Shown here piece after piece: positions 34,302 to 42,051 of a stretch of 42,051 nucleotides of DNA. Position 1 is the stretch's first letter. Every line of letters begins with the position of its first letter. The translations under genes and the position numbers were made by a program. The stretch covers positions 1-42,051 of the forward strand of contig CANFQC010000019.1 of the NCBI GenBank assembly GCA_947449035.1, read 5' to 3'. The notes under the pieces were generated by a model. That model was not told where the DNA came from and ran no database searches. It was given only the letters and a program-made list of their open reading frames with translations. Source of the stretch: Actinomycetota bacterium. Lineage in GTDB: Bacteria > Actinomycetota > Actinomycetes > S36-B12.

Positions 34302-35243
34302 ATGTTCATTCTCGATTGGCTGAAGATCGGCGTCAGCTGGATCCTCGTGCAGTTCCATCAGCTGCTCAGCATCGTGATGGATCCGAACAGTGGCTGGACA
34401 TGGGCGTTCTCCATCGTGGGCCTCGTCATCGTCATCCGCATCATCTTGATCCCGCTGTTCGTCAAGCAGATCAAGTCGCAGCGCAACCTCCAGTTGATCC
34501 AGCCCCAGATCAAGGAGATTCAGAAGAAGTACAAGGGCGACAAGGAAATGCAGTCGCAGGAAATGATGAAGTTGTACAAGGAAACGGGTACCAACCCGTT
34601 GGCCTCGTGCCTTCCAATCCTGTTGCAGGCACCCATCTTTTTCGCCCTCTTCGGCGTACTCCAGAGCATTGCTCGTTACAGCGCAACAGATCCGACGTAC
34701 ACCGCACAGGGCGTGTTCCAGTGGGATCAGTACAAGGATCTGCTACCGATCGCACACAGTGCGCAAATCTTTGGAGTTCCCCTGTACGGCACCTTCAAGG
34801 ATGCCGCTCAGACACCGAATCCGACCGCGACGCACATTCTTGCGATCGTGCTGATCATCGCGATGACCGTGACCACGTTCACCACGCAGCGCCAGCTCAT
34901 TGTCAAGAACAGTGCTCCCGATAACCCGATGGTTAAGCAGCAGAAGATCATGCTCTACGTCTTCCCGCTCGTCTTTGCCATCGGCGGTATTAACTTCCCG
35001 ATCGGCGTGCTGATCTACTGGTTCACCACCAACCTGTGGACCATGGGCCAGCAGTTCTACGTGATCCATAACAATCCTCAGCCCGGCACTCCGGCGCACG
35101 ACGCCAAGATCGCGCGAGAGGCTGCGAAGGCGGCCAGCAAGGCCGGCACCCCCGAACTCACCACCGATGAGACTCCGAATCCGACCCCCCGGGTTCAGCC
35201 CAAGAAGACATCGCGCAGCAAGCGCAAGGGCACGACTTCCTGA
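34302..35243 (+). CDS. yidC: Membrane protein insertase YidC
   Basis: A 313-aa Oxa1/YidC family protein without the large periplasmic domain of proteobacteria. It has about five helices, a conserved cytosolic loop (QPQIKEIQKKYKGDKEMQSQ), the NPLASCLPILLQAPIFFALF segment and a Lys/Arg-rich C-terminal tail that can contact ribosomes. ATG at 34302. Confidence 0.96.
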   Translation: MFILDWLKIGVSWILVQFHQLLSIVMDPNSGWTWAFSIVGLVIVIRIILIPLFVKQIKSQRNLQLIQPQIKEIQKKYKGDKEMQSQEMMKLYKETGTNPLASCLPILLQAPIFFALFGVLQSIARYSATDPTYTAQGVFQWDQYKDLLPIAHSAQIFGVPLYGTFKDAAQTPNPTATHILAIVLIIAMTVTTFTTQRQLIVKNSAPDNPMVKQQKIMLYVFPLVFAIGGINFPIGVLIYWFTTNLWTMGQQFYVIHNNPQPGTPAHDAKIAREAAKAASKAGTPELTTDETPNPTPRVQPKKTSRSKRKGTTS

Positions 35244-35256
35244 ACGGAGAACGACC

Positions 35257-35757
35257 ATGAGCACCGAAGAGACCACTGAGACCCTGACTGGCGCCGCCCT
35301 CCTCGACCGTGAGGGCGACGTTGCCGCGGATTACCTTGAGGCACTCCTTGACATCGCAGATCTTGATGGCGATATCGATATCGACGTTGAGGGCAATCGC
35401 GCGATGGTGTCGGTAGTCGAGGCGAATTCTGGTGATTTGGGTCATTTGGTAGGAAATGACGGTGAAGTTCTAGACGCACTTCAGGAGCTCACCCGCCTGG
35501 CAGCCGCTCGTGAGACCGGTGAGCGCTCACGCCTGATGCTCGACATTGCCGGTCATCGTGCCGCTCGTCGGGCCGCCCTGGAAGAGGTTGCCAAGGAGGC
35601 AATCGCCGAAGCCCAGCGCACCTCTGCCCCGATCGCCCTTGAGCCGATGACCGCGTTCGAGCGCAAGGTTGTGCACGACGCGGTCGCCGCCGCCGGTCTC
35701 GTCAGTGAGTCCGCCGGCGAGGAGCCGGCTCGCCGGGTCGTTATCCGCGTCAGCTAG
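35257..35757 (+). CDS. jag: Jag/KhpB-like R3H-domain RNA-binding protein
   Basis: A 166-aa protein. A Jag-type KH domain (ISIDVEG-like core, LVGNDGEVLDALQELT with the GNDG loop) and a C-terminal R3H domain (FERKVVHDAVA, the R...H pair) are visible; the N-terminal Jag_N domain is absent as usual in actinobacteria. It binds single-stranded RNA. ATG at 35257 after GGAGA. Conserved place after yidC. Confidence 0.92.
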   Translation: MSTEETTETLTGAALLDREGDVAADYLEALLDIADLDGDIDIDVEGNRAMVSVVEANSGDLGHLVGNDGEVLDALQELTRLAAARETGERSRLMLDIAGHRAARRAALEEVAKEAIAEAQRTSAPIALEPMTAFERKVVHDAVAAAGLVSESAGEEPARRVVIRVS

Positions 35758-35764
35758 AACGCGA

Positions 35765-35780
35765 CGTTTCACGTGAAACA
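35765..35780. promoter_or_regulatory. parS: parS site 1, overlapping the rsmG start codon
   Basis: CGTTTCACGTGAAACA matches the parS consensus TGTTTCACGTGAAACA in 15 of 16 positions, with a perfect 14-bp palindrome. The rsmG GTG start is inside it (35773-35775). ParB is encoded 1.6 kb downstream. Confidence 0.93.
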
Positions 35781-36423
35781 TTCGCCAGCACTCCCCGACT
35801 GGCTTCTTCCCACTGAGGCTGAGTTGTCGGCCTATGTCGAGTTGTTGAGCACGACCGGTGTCGAGCATGGACTGATTGGTCCACGGGAAGTCCCCCGCCT
35901 ATGGGAACGCCATGTGCTCAACTGCGCTGTTGCCGCAGATCCGGCCAACGGCCTGGTTCCTGCCAGGTCACGTGTCGCTGACGTCGGGTCAGGCGCTGGC
36001 TTGCCTGGCCTGGTGTGGGGTATCGCGCGACCCGACATCCACGTCGTGCTGATTGAGCCCTTGCTGCGCCGGGCCACGTTCTTGACTCAGGCTGTGGATG
36101 ATCTCGGGCTGACAGGTCGGGTCACGGTGCTGCGTGGGCGCGCGGAGGACATCACCTCCTCCCCCGACTGGCAGGCGGTCGACGTGGTCACCGCTCGAGC
36201 CGTGGCCCCCCTGGACAAGCTGCTCGGCTGGACCGTTCCTCTGCTGGTGAAGGGTGGCCGTCTCGCGCTCCTGAAGGGGAGCAGTGCCGGGGAAGAGATT
36301 GCGACCGCCACTCCCACGGCTTTGTCACTGGGTGTGCGTGACCTGGGGATAACCACCTGCGGCTCCCCCTGGGTCGAGCCGGAGACCACCGTGGTGACCG
36401 GCACCCGAGGTACGGCACAATGA
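35773..36423 (+). CDS. rsmG: 16S rRNA (guanine527-N7)-methyltransferase RsmG (GidB)
   Basis: A 216-aa SAM methyltransferase: VADVGSGAGLPGLVWGIARP is the SAM-binding motif I, followed by VLIEPLLRRATFL, VLRGRAED, TARAVAPLDKLLGW and LLKGSSAGEEI. It methylates 16S G527. The GTG start lies in the parS palindrome; no better start exists before the conserved LWERHVLN. The stop overlaps a small frame by ATGA. Confidence 0.95.
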   Translation: MKHSPALPDWLLPTEAELSAYVELLSTTGVEHGLIGPREVPRLWERHVLNCAVAADPANGLVPARSRVADVGSGAGLPGLVWGIARPDIHVVLIEPLLRRATFLTQAVDDLGLTGRVTVLRGRAEDITSSPDWQAVDVVTARAVAPLDKLLGWTVPLLVKGGRLALLKGSSAGEEIATATPTALSLGVRDLGITTCGSPWVEPETTVVTGTRGTAQ

Positions 36424-36548
36424 GTCCCGTGACGACGACCCCCGAACCTGCCGGCCTGGGCTGGCCGGAGACCTATCTAGAGAAGCAGGACCCCGCCGTT
36501 TCACGTGAAACATCGGCGGAGCCAGCTGGCCTGGGGTGGCCCGAATGA
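36420..36548 (+). CDS. Small open frame carrying an embedded parS, between rsmG and parA
   Basis: A 42-codon frame: ATG at 36420 overlaps the rsmG stop (ATGA) and its own TGA overlaps the parA ATG at 36545 (ATGA again). The product would hold two copies of EPAGLGWPE around YLEKQDPAVSRETS, the VSRET being encoded by parS. In Mycobacterium and Streptomyces, as I recall them, ParA has an in-frame N-terminal extension that contains VSRETS-like residues; here it is in another frame. It may be a coupled micro-gene, or the ParA extension separated by a frameshift. Confidence 0.5.
   Translation: MSPVTTTPEPAGLGWPETYLEKQDPAVSRETSAEPAGLGWPE
36444..36545 (+). repeat. Two imperfect 27-bp direct repeats flanking parS site 2
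   Basis: 36444-36470 and 36519-36545 both encode EPAGLGWPE and are similar but not identical in DNA, differing mainly at third positions. That pattern suggests the peptide, not the DNA, is conserved. Confidence 0.6.
36497..36512. promoter_or_regulatory. parS: parS site 2 upstream of parA
   Basis: CGTTTCACGTGAAACA, the same 15 of 16 match as site 1, lies 32 bp upstream of the parA start. Both are used for ParB loading and origin segregation. Confidence 0.94.
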
Positions 36549-37354
36549 CCCGTATCGTCACCGTTGCCAACCAAAAAGGTGGCGTCGGCAAGACCACGAC
36601 CACGGTCAATATGGCAGCAGCCCTAGCTCAAAGCGGGGCAAAGGTACTGGTGATCGACCTGGATCCCCAGGGCAATGCCTCCACGGCATTAGGCGTTGAC
36701 CATCACGAGGGTGTTCCCAGCATCTATGAGGTGCTGTCGGGGGAGCGCACCATTGCCGAGGTCGTGCAGCCCTGCCCAGATATCCCCAACCTGATGACCG
36801 CACCCGCCACCATCGACTTGGCTGGCGCTGAGATCGAATTGGTCTCCCAGGTAGCCCGTGAGTACCGGCTCAGCCGCGCGGTTGAGGCCTATCTCGAGCA
36901 TGTCGTGCGCACAACAGGGGAGCCCCTGGACTACGTCTTCCTGGACTGCCCGCCCTCACTGGGCCTACTCACCCTCAACGGACTAGTAGCGGCCCGAGAG
37001 GTCCTGCTCCCCATTCAATGTGAGTACTACGCACTCGAGGGCCTGTCTCAACTGCTGCGCACCGTCGAAATGGTGACCACGCACCTCAATCCCAAGCTCC
37101 AGGTCAGCGCGATCTTGCTGACGATGTACGATGGACGCACCCGACTGGCCTCGCAGGTGGCTGATGAAGTGCGCACTCACTTCGGCACCAAGGTTCTTGA
37201 GACCGTAATCCCCAGGAATGTGCGTATCTCTGAGGCCCCGTCATACGCACAGTCGGTGCTGACCTACGACCCCTCATCACCGGGTGCCTTGACCTACCAG
37301 GAAGCCGCGGCGCAATTTGCCGCCATTGATCCACAGAGTCATCCACAGACATAA
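36545..37354 (+). CDS. parA: Chromosome partitioning ATPase ParA
   Basis: A 269-aa deviant Walker ATPase: KGGVGKTTT (13-21), VIDLDPQGNAS, DYVFLDCPPSLG and IPRNVRISEAPS are all present. It binds DNA nonspecifically in the ATP form and moves ParB-parS complexes. I use ATG at 36545; a GTG at 36536 adds three codons. Unlike many actinobacterial ParA proteins it has almost no N-terminal extension. Confidence 0.96.
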   Translation: MTRIVTVANQKGGVGKTTTTVNMAAALAQSGAKVLVIDLDPQGNASTALGVDHHEGVPSIYEVLSGERTIAEVVQPCPDIPNLMTAPATIDLAGAEIELVSQVAREYRLSRAVEAYLEHVVRTTGEPLDYVFLDCPPSLGLLTLNGLVAAREVLLPIQCEYYALEGLSQLLRTVEMVTTHLNPKLQVSAILLTMYDGRTRLASQVADEVRTHFGTKVLETVIPRNVRISEAPSYAQSVLTYDPSSPGALTYQEAAAQFAAIDPQSHPQT

Positions 37355-37410
37355 CGGTATAAATACGGACAATAACCCCATAATTGTCCCCAGTTAGGGA
37401 GGTTATCCCC

Positions 37411-38352
37411 ATGGCACCAGCACCTGCCAAGCGCGGATTAGGCAAGGGTCTTGGAGCCCTGATCCCTTCGACTCCTGAAGCACAGGCTGATCAGGTCAGT
37501 GATTCGACCGAATCTGCTCCTCAGATCGTCCCAGGCGCGGTCTACGCCGAGTTGGCCATCGGCACCATTGAGCCGAATCCACGCCAGCCTCGCAGTGTCT
37601 TTGACCCCGAGGCTCTGGCCGAACTCGTGCACTCAATCCGCGAGATCGGACTCCTCCAGCCAGTCGTGGTGCGCGAAGTTGGCGATCATTACGAGCTCAT
37701 CGCAGGTGAGCGGCGACTTCGTGCGTCCAAGGAAGCCGGACTGACTCATATTCCGTCGATCATCCGTGCAACCGATGATGACGACCTCCTACGCGATGCG
37801 CTGCTCGAGAATCTGCACCGATCGAATCTCAATGCACTTGAAGAAGCCGCTGCGTACTCGCAGTTGCTCGCTGACTTCGGATGCACGCAGGAAGAACTCG
37901 CACAGCGAATCGGTAGATCACGCCCGCAGGTGTCGAACACCCTTCGACTCCTGAAGTTGCCACCGGATGTTCAGCGTCGAGTAGCTGCGGGAGTTCTCAG
38001 CGCAGGTCACGCGCGTGCACTTCTCTCCCTTGACGACGCAGATGCAATGAACGCTCTCGCGCAGCGGATCGTCAATGAGGGATTGAGTGTGCGCAATGTC
38101 GAGGAGATCATTCTCCTTGGCCAGGGAAAGTCGAAAAAGAAGAGCAATAGCAAGAAGAAATCACGTTTTGACTCGCTTCAGGACCTCGTCGAAGAAGTAC
38201 AGGAACGTCTTGGGGATGCTCTTGATACCCGCGTAACTGTCACCGGACTTCCGCGTTCGAACTCGCGCGGGACCATCGTGATTGAAGCTGCTGATGCAGA
38301 GGATCTTCGCCGTATTGCCGATGCGATCGCCGGACCCGCACCCCGGTTGTAG
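37411..38352 (+). CDS. parB: Chromosome partitioning CTPase ParB
   Basis: A 313-aa protein: an N-terminal KRGLGKGLGALIP motif (ParA contact), the ParB/Srx fold with GERRLRASKEAG and a DNALLENLHR-like LLENLHRSNLN box (CTP-dependent clamp), a helix-turn-helix (EELAQRIGRSRPQVSNTLRLL), a Lys-rich linker and a C-terminal dimer domain. ATG follows GGAGG at 8 nt; parA ends 56 bp upstream. Two parS sites lie within 2 kb. Confidence 0.96.
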   Translation: MAPAPAKRGLGKGLGALIPSTPEAQADQVSDSTESAPQIVPGAVYAELAIGTIEPNPRQPRSVFDPEALAELVHSIREIGLLQPVVVREVGDHYELIAGERRLRASKEAGLTHIPSIIRATDDDDLLRDALLENLHRSNLNALEEAAAYSQLLADFGCTQEELAQRIGRSRPQVSNTLRLLKLPPDVQRRVAAGVLSAGHARALLSLDDADAMNALAQRIVNEGLSVRNVEEIILLGQGKSKKKSNSKKKSRFDSLQDLVEEVQERLGDALDTRVTVTGLPRSNSRGTIVIEAADAEDLRRIADAIAGPAPRL

Positions 38353-38355
38353 TTC

Positions 38356-39309
38356 TTAGTCGCGGCGTGACATTGCGCCAAGCACGAGGTCACGCGTGAG
38401 CTCACCGAGACCGACACCGGCTTCCAACAAAGCCTGCGGGAACAACGAGGTCTCAGTCATTCCCGGTGCAACATTGACTTCGAGGAACCACGGGGTTCCG
38501 TCACTATCGACAATGAGATCTGTACGCGACCAATCACGAAGTCCAAGACCTGAATGTGCCTCAAGCGCGACGGCAGCCACCGCTTCAGCGACATCAGTCG
38601 CCAGGCGCGCGGGAACGAAGAACTCCGTCGTGCCTGCGGTGTACCGAGCGTTGTAGTCGTAGATCCCGGCGGGCGGCACGATCTCCACGGCAGGTAAGGC
38701 CACCGGGCCGTCAGCCGTCTCATAGATGCAGACCGAAACCTCGGTCCCCTCGGCGAAGTGCTCCATCAGGGCAACCTCGCTGTACGCGAAGGCACCCACC
38801 ATGGCCGACGGGAATTCCGCGGCTGCGCGCACGACTGATGCCCCGAGGGCCGATCCACCCTTAGTGGGCTTCACGATGAGGGGAAGTCCGATGCGATCGA
38901 TCACGGCATTGAGGACTGGCTGTGCGCCGAGTTCACGGAAGGTGGAATGAGGAAGAGCCACAGAGGTGGGGGTATTTACGCCGAATCCTGAAAGCAGGCT
39001 CTTGGCAATGGGCTTGTCGAAAGCCAGGCGGCACGCGTCGCCCACGGAGCCCACGAAGGGGATGCCCAGCGATTCCAGGACGTCGCGAAGGGAGCCGTCC
39101 TCGCCAGCAGCGCCGTGCAGGAGTGGGATCACGCAGGCAGGGGGATCCGCGCGGAACCCATCGAGCAGTGAGGAATCAACGTCTGCCTCGGTCACCTCGA
39201 ATTCAGGGGCGATGGCACGCAGTGCCTCGGCTACCCGACGACCGGAGCGCAACGAGACATCACGCTCTGCGGACAGACCACCGGCAAGTACGACGACGCG
39301 AGTGCTCAC
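38356..39309 (-). CDS. ddl: D-alanine-D-alanine ligase
   Basis: A 317-aa ATP-grasp enzyme making D-Ala-D-Ala for peptidoglycan. Visible: VVLAGGLSAERDVSLRSGR (start), PLLHGAAGEDGSLRDVLE, PLIVKPTKGGSALGAS (grasp loop) and FLEVNVAPGMTETSLFPQA (usual form EVNTLPGMT). It is convergent with parB (stops 3 bp apart) and GTG start at 39307-39309. Confidence 0.92.
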   Translation of the reverse strand: MSTRVVVLAGGLSAERDVSLRSGRRVAEALRAIAPEFEVTEADVDSSLLDGFRADPPACVIPLLHGAAGEDGSLRDVLESLGIPFVGSVGDACRLAFDKPIAKSLLSGFGVNTPTSVALPHSTFRELGAQPVLNAVIDRIGLPLIVKPTKGGSALGASVVRAAAEFPSAMVGAFAYSEVALMEHFAEGTEVSVCIYETADGPVALPAVEIVPPAGIYDYNARYTAGTTEFFVPARLATDVAEAVAAVALEAHSGLGLRDWSRTDLIVDSDGTPWFLEVNVAPGMTETSLFPQALLEAGVGLGELTRDLVLGAMSRRD

Positions 39310-39327
39310 GTGTTTCCCTTCGAGTGA

Positions 39328-40620
39328 TCAGAGGATGTTGGGAGCCGGATTGACCGAGCCCTCGGAGTCGAGCAGCACGGCCCCAGTGCCGAAGGTCTGC
39401 GCGATTTCGAGTTCGGACTCGATGACGCCAGCCAAACGGCGCACACCCTCGCGAATGCGATCGGGATCGGGATAGCAATACGACAGGCGCAGGTTCTGGC
39501 GACCTTGGCCATCGACATAAAAACCCGTGCCCGGCACGTAGGCGACAAGTGCGGCAACGGCGCGCGGCAGCATTGCCTTTGCGTCAAGACCCTTGGGCAA
39601 GGTGATCCAGGAGTAGAAGCCACCGGCCGGCACCGTCCAGGTGATGTCAGACGGAAACAGCGAGGTCATCGAATCAAGCAGGGCATCACGGCGCTCGCGA
39701 TAGAGATCGCGGAAGGTGCTGATCTGATCACGCCATGGCTGGGTAGCGAGGTATTCAGACACCGTCAGCTGCGCATAATTCGAGGGGCAGAGAACGGCGG
39801 ATTCCGCTGCTAGTACTAGCTTTTCGCGCACTCCGTGCGGAGCGACGGCCCAACCGACGCGCAGGCCGGATGCGATCGTCTTCGAGAATGAGCCGAGGTA
39901 GATCACGCCGTCAGCGTCATCTGCGCGAATCGCACGAGGCGGCTCACCCTCGAAACCGAGCAAGCCGTACGGATCATCTTCAAGCAGCAGGATTCCCTCG
40001 CGCTGCGCGATGAGCAGGATCTCAGCGCGGCGCTGCGGACCTTGGGTGACACCAGCGGGATTATGGAAGGAAGGGATTGTGTAGATCATCTTGATGCGAC
40101 GCCCCGAGGCACGCACATCGCGGATGGCTTCCTCGAGTGCTGCGGGCGAGAGACCTTCGTCGTCCATCGCGACGTGCACGACACCGCACTCATAAGCACG
40201 GAAGACCCCCAGGGCTCCGACATACGAGGGTGCCTCGACGAGAACAACATCGCTCGGGTCGCAGAACACGCGAGTGACGAGATCGAGGGCCATCTGTGAA
40301 CCCGTCGTGACGATGATGTCGTCGGGGTGGGCGGTGACCTTGACCTCTTCCATCACCTCCAGGATCTGCTCGCGCAAGGTGACATCGCCCTGACCGGAGC
40401 CATACTGCAGCGCAGTCGCACCGCGCTCGCGGATCAGCTTCGCAACCGTGTCGGCCATCATGTCCATCGACAGGGCCTGCACGAAGGGCATGCCGCCGGC
40501 CAGTGAGACCACCTCGGGGCGGGAGGCCACGGCGAACAGAGCCCGGATCTCAGAGGCCGTCATGCCCTGGGTGCGCTCCGCGTAGGAATCAACCCAGGGA
40601 TCAAGACGGCTGCCGCTCAT
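39328..40620 (-). CDS. PLP-dependent fold type I aminotransferase (2-aminoadipate/MocR-type)
   Basis: A 430-aa aminotransferase with TASEIRALFAVASRPEVVSLAGGMP at the N-terminus, TTGSQMALDLVTRVF, PSFHNPAGVT and the PLP lysine in SFSKTIASGLRVGW. No DNA-binding domain is attached. Such enzymes transfer amino groups between 2-oxo acids and aromatic, branched or alpha-aminoadipate substrates; the substrate here is not determined. ATG at 40618-40620. Commonly found between parB and trxA in actinobacteria. Confidence 0.88.
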   Translation of the reverse strand: MSGSRLDPWVDSYAERTQGMTASEIRALFAVASRPEVVSLAGGMPFVQALSMDMMADTVAKLIRERGATALQYGSGQGDVTLREQILEVMEEVKVTAHPDDIIVTTGSQMALDLVTRVFCDPSDVVLVEAPSYVGALGVFRAYECGVVHVAMDDEGLSPAALEEAIRDVRASGRRIKMIYTIPSFHNPAGVTQGPQRRAEILLIAQREGILLLEDDPYGLLGFEGEPPRAIRADDADGVIYLGSFSKTIASGLRVGWAVAPHGVREKLVLAAESAVLCPSNYAQLTVSEYLATQPWRDQISTFRDLYRERRDALLDSMTSLFPSDITWTVPAGGFYSWITLPKGLDAKAMLPRAVAALVAYVPGTGFYVDGQGRQNLRLSYCYPDPDRIREGVRRLAGVIESELEIAQTFGTGAVLLDSEGSVNPAPNIL

Positions 40621-40687
40621 AGCGGTCAACGATAGATGCTCACTCGAATGACTGGTAACCGGGCGCTGAGCACGGGAGGATGGTCAC

Positions 40688-40813
40688 ATGCGCAAGGTGA
40701 TCTTCTGGGGAGTCGTACTGCTGGGCCTCGGCGTGGTCGCAGGCTTTGTCGGGCGACTCCTGTGGCCCAATGATGAGTCGAGCTGGAATGAGCTTGAAGG
40801 CTCGGCTGAGTAA
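40688..40813 (+). CDS. 41-aa single-pass membrane micro-protein
   Basis: ATG at 40688 follows GGGAGGA (40674-40680) at good spacing. The product has a Trp-containing hydrophobic helix (about 4-26) and an acidic tail (NDESSWNELEGSAE). It ends 1 bp before the convergent cwlM stop. I do not recognise a named family. The strong ribosome site and clean helix favour a real gene. Confidence 0.6.
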   Translation: MRKVIFWGVVLLGLGVVAGFVGRLLWPNDESSWNELEGSAE

Positions 40814-40814
40814 C

Positions 40815-41855
40815 TCAGCCAGGAGCGCAGAAGGCGCTCAGTGCGCGAGCAATGCCCTCAGCGGCGGCATCGATGAACGCTGAATCCGCGTGAAGTGCTG
40901 CATCGCCTGAATTCGTGGCGTAGCCAAGATCAATGCGCACGGCCGGCATGCGAGTCATGCGCAGGAGATCCCAGGTGCGTGGATGCGAGCGGCAGTCGAG
41001 CAGCGCGGTCTGGGCAATCAGTTCGTCCTGGATTCTTTCGGCGAGTGCACGGCCACCGGTCGAGTGGACGCCGCCATGCGGATCACCGAAGTAGAAGGTT
41101 GCAAGACCATTCGGACGATCACTCGTTGCGCTGTCGACATGGATGGCGATGACGAGATCCGCCTGCACGCGATTGGCGAAGTCTGCGCGATCGTGTTCGC
41201 TGGTCAGTGCAGATGCCACGGTTCCGTGCGTCAGGAGTACCTGGGTACCGAGCGCTGCGAGCCTTCCCTCGACGCGCACCGCTACTGCATGACACAGCGC
41301 ACCTGAGGGTTCGGTTCCCGGATCGATGACGATGACCTTGTCGGCGATGCCGCTGCGCAGATCACTCAAAGTCACATGCTCGCGCAAGGTTGCTGAGTTG
41401 CCTCCACTTACCGCACGCACCAAGCGCTCGAACGCGCGGAAGGTATCGGGACCGCAGATTCCGTCAGGGTTAACCCCACAGCCGCGCTGGAACTCACGCA
41501 CGGCGGTATCGGTATTACGCCCGAACATGCCATCGGCGCGGCCGGAATCAAAGCCAAGCTGATTGAGCCGACGCTGCAGCTCTGCAACATCGTCACCGCG
41601 CATCATCGTGCCGGGAACGAACTGGAGAACTCGATCACCGAGCTGCCAGCGCGCTTCATCGAGTCGGCGGAACGTGTCAGGTCCGACAATGCCGTCGGAG
41701 GTCAGGCCACGCTCTTGCTGAAAAGTGCGAACTGCGACATCGCAGTCGTCATCGAACACATCACTGTGATCGGTGTCGCTGAGGAGTCCTAGGTGCGCGA
41801 GCCGTGCGCGCACCTCCGCGACGGCCGCCCCGGTAGACCCAAGGCGGAGAAGCAC
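40815..41855 (-). CDS. cwlM: CwlM-like N-acetylmuramoyl-L-alanine amidase homologue, probably catalytically inactive
   Basis: A 346-aa protein, with no signal peptide: two peptidoglycan-binding repeats (about 5-65 and 84-145) and an Amidase_3-like domain (172-343). The zinc His of DPGHGG is Thr181 (DPGTEP), the zinc Glu is not found, and the catalytic Glu is Asp309 (VRIDLGY); only His239 (AIHVD) is kept. Mycobacterial CwlM, next to trxC and near parB in the genome, is phosphorylated by PknB and activates MurA; DCRSHPRTWDLLRMTRMP matches it as I recall. So this is likely a cytoplasmic regulator. GTG start overlaps the thioredoxin stop. Confidence 0.88.
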   Translation of the reverse strand: MLLRLGSTGAAVAEVRARLAHLGLLSDTDHSDVFDDDCDVAVRTFQQERGLTSDGIVGPDTFRRLDEARWQLGDRVLQFVPGTMMRGDDVAELQRRLNQLGFDSGRADGMFGRNTDTAVREFQRGCGVNPDGICGPDTFRAFERLVRAVSGGNSATLREHVTLSDLRSGIADKVIVIDPGTEPSGALCHAVAVRVEGRLAALGTQVLLTHGTVASALTSEHDRADFANRVQADLVIAIHVDSATSDRPNGLATFYFGDPHGGVHSTGGRALAERIQDELIAQTALLDCRSHPRTWDLLRMTRMPAVRIDLGYATNSGDAALHADSAFIDAAAEGIARALSAFCAPG

Positions 41856-42051
41856 TACAGGTACGGAGCGAGATCCGCGAGGAGTGCGGCCTTCGGCTTG
41901 GCGCCGATGATCGACTTCACGATCTGACCGCCCTGGAAGACGTGCAGGGTGGGGATGCTCGTGATGCCGTAGGAGGCCGGGGTCGCCGGGTTCTCGTCAA
42001 CGTTCATCTTGGCGATGGTGATGCCGTCGTTCTCGGTTGCGATTTCCTCGA
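41855..42051 (-). CDS. trxA: Thioredoxin (3' part, runs off the window end)
   Basis: The last 65 codons of a thioredoxin: EEIATEN, MNVDENPATPASYGITSIPTLHVF (cis-Pro) and FQGGQIVKSIIGAKPKAALL. The CGPC active site and start lie beyond position 42051. trx next to cwlM is the usual actinobacterial order. Confidence 0.93.
   Translation of the reverse strand, partial: EEIATENDGITIAKMNVDENPATPASYGITSIPTLHVFQGGQIVKSIIGAKPKAALLADLAPYL

Noticed and set aside
34196-34924. 242-codon frame overlapping yidD and yidC
   Set aside because: Out-of-frame shadow; the His/Arg-rich composition is that of a wrong frame, and yidC in the other frame is clear.
1-42051. CRISPR array, prophage or insertion sequence
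   Set aside because: No regularly spaced repeats, phage structural genes or transposase frames were found.

Overview
The window is about 42 kb of high-GC actinobacterial chromosome spanning the replication origin. Evidence for the lineage: dnaA, oriC, dnaN, recF, a DUF721 (dciA) gene, gyrB, gyrA, a DUF3566 gene, then tRNA-Ile, a DLW-39 micro-gene and tRNA-Ala run in the classical actinobacterial order on the minus strand. rpmH, rnpA, yidD, yidC, jag, rsmG, parA and parB run divergently on the plus strand. crgA, fhaA, fhaB, a PASTA Ser/Thr kinase and a CwlM-like protein are further actinobacterial hallmarks. No genus can be assigned from sequence alone.

Layout. 1-9.7 kb: tRNA-Leu, a TMEM175-like channel, then the cell-wall and signalling operon fhaA-fhaB-pstP-rodA-pbpA and the kinase pknB. 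A secreted adenosine deaminase gene, with a probable frameshift, sits on the opposite strand between pbpA and pknB; no pknA is present. 9.7-12.9 kb: a trpG/pabA-type glutaminase, crgA, a zinc-ribbon rhomboid protease, an inserted vapBC module and the cyclophilin ppiA. 13-22.9 kb: an accessory block not found in the canonical order. 22.9-33.2 kb: tRNAs, DLW-39, DUF3566, gyrA, gyrB, dciA, recF, dnaN, oriC and dnaA. 33.4-38.4 kb: rpmH to parB with two parS sites. 38.4-42 kb: ddl, a PLP aminotransferase, a 41-aa membrane peptide, cwlM and the 3' part of a thioredoxin gene.

The most interesting part is the accessory block at 12983-22853. Seven tightly packed minus-strand genes encode a lipoprotein binding protein, LivG, LivF, LivH, a LivM permease with a cytosolic tail resembling the small subunit of N,N-dimethylformamidase, the large (iron) subunit of that enzyme, and a class II HDAC-like amidohydrolase. 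A LuxR-type regulator is divergent. I infer an uptake-and-hydrolysis system for a small N-acylated or amide nitrogen compound, in which one enzyme subunit is fused to the transporter.

Functional links: pknB, pstP, FhaA/FhaB, RodA, PbpA, CrgA and the degenerate amidase CwlM all belong to phospho-regulated peptidoglycan synthesis. The oriC half supplies initiation (DnaA, DciA), clamp, gyrase and ParABS segregation.
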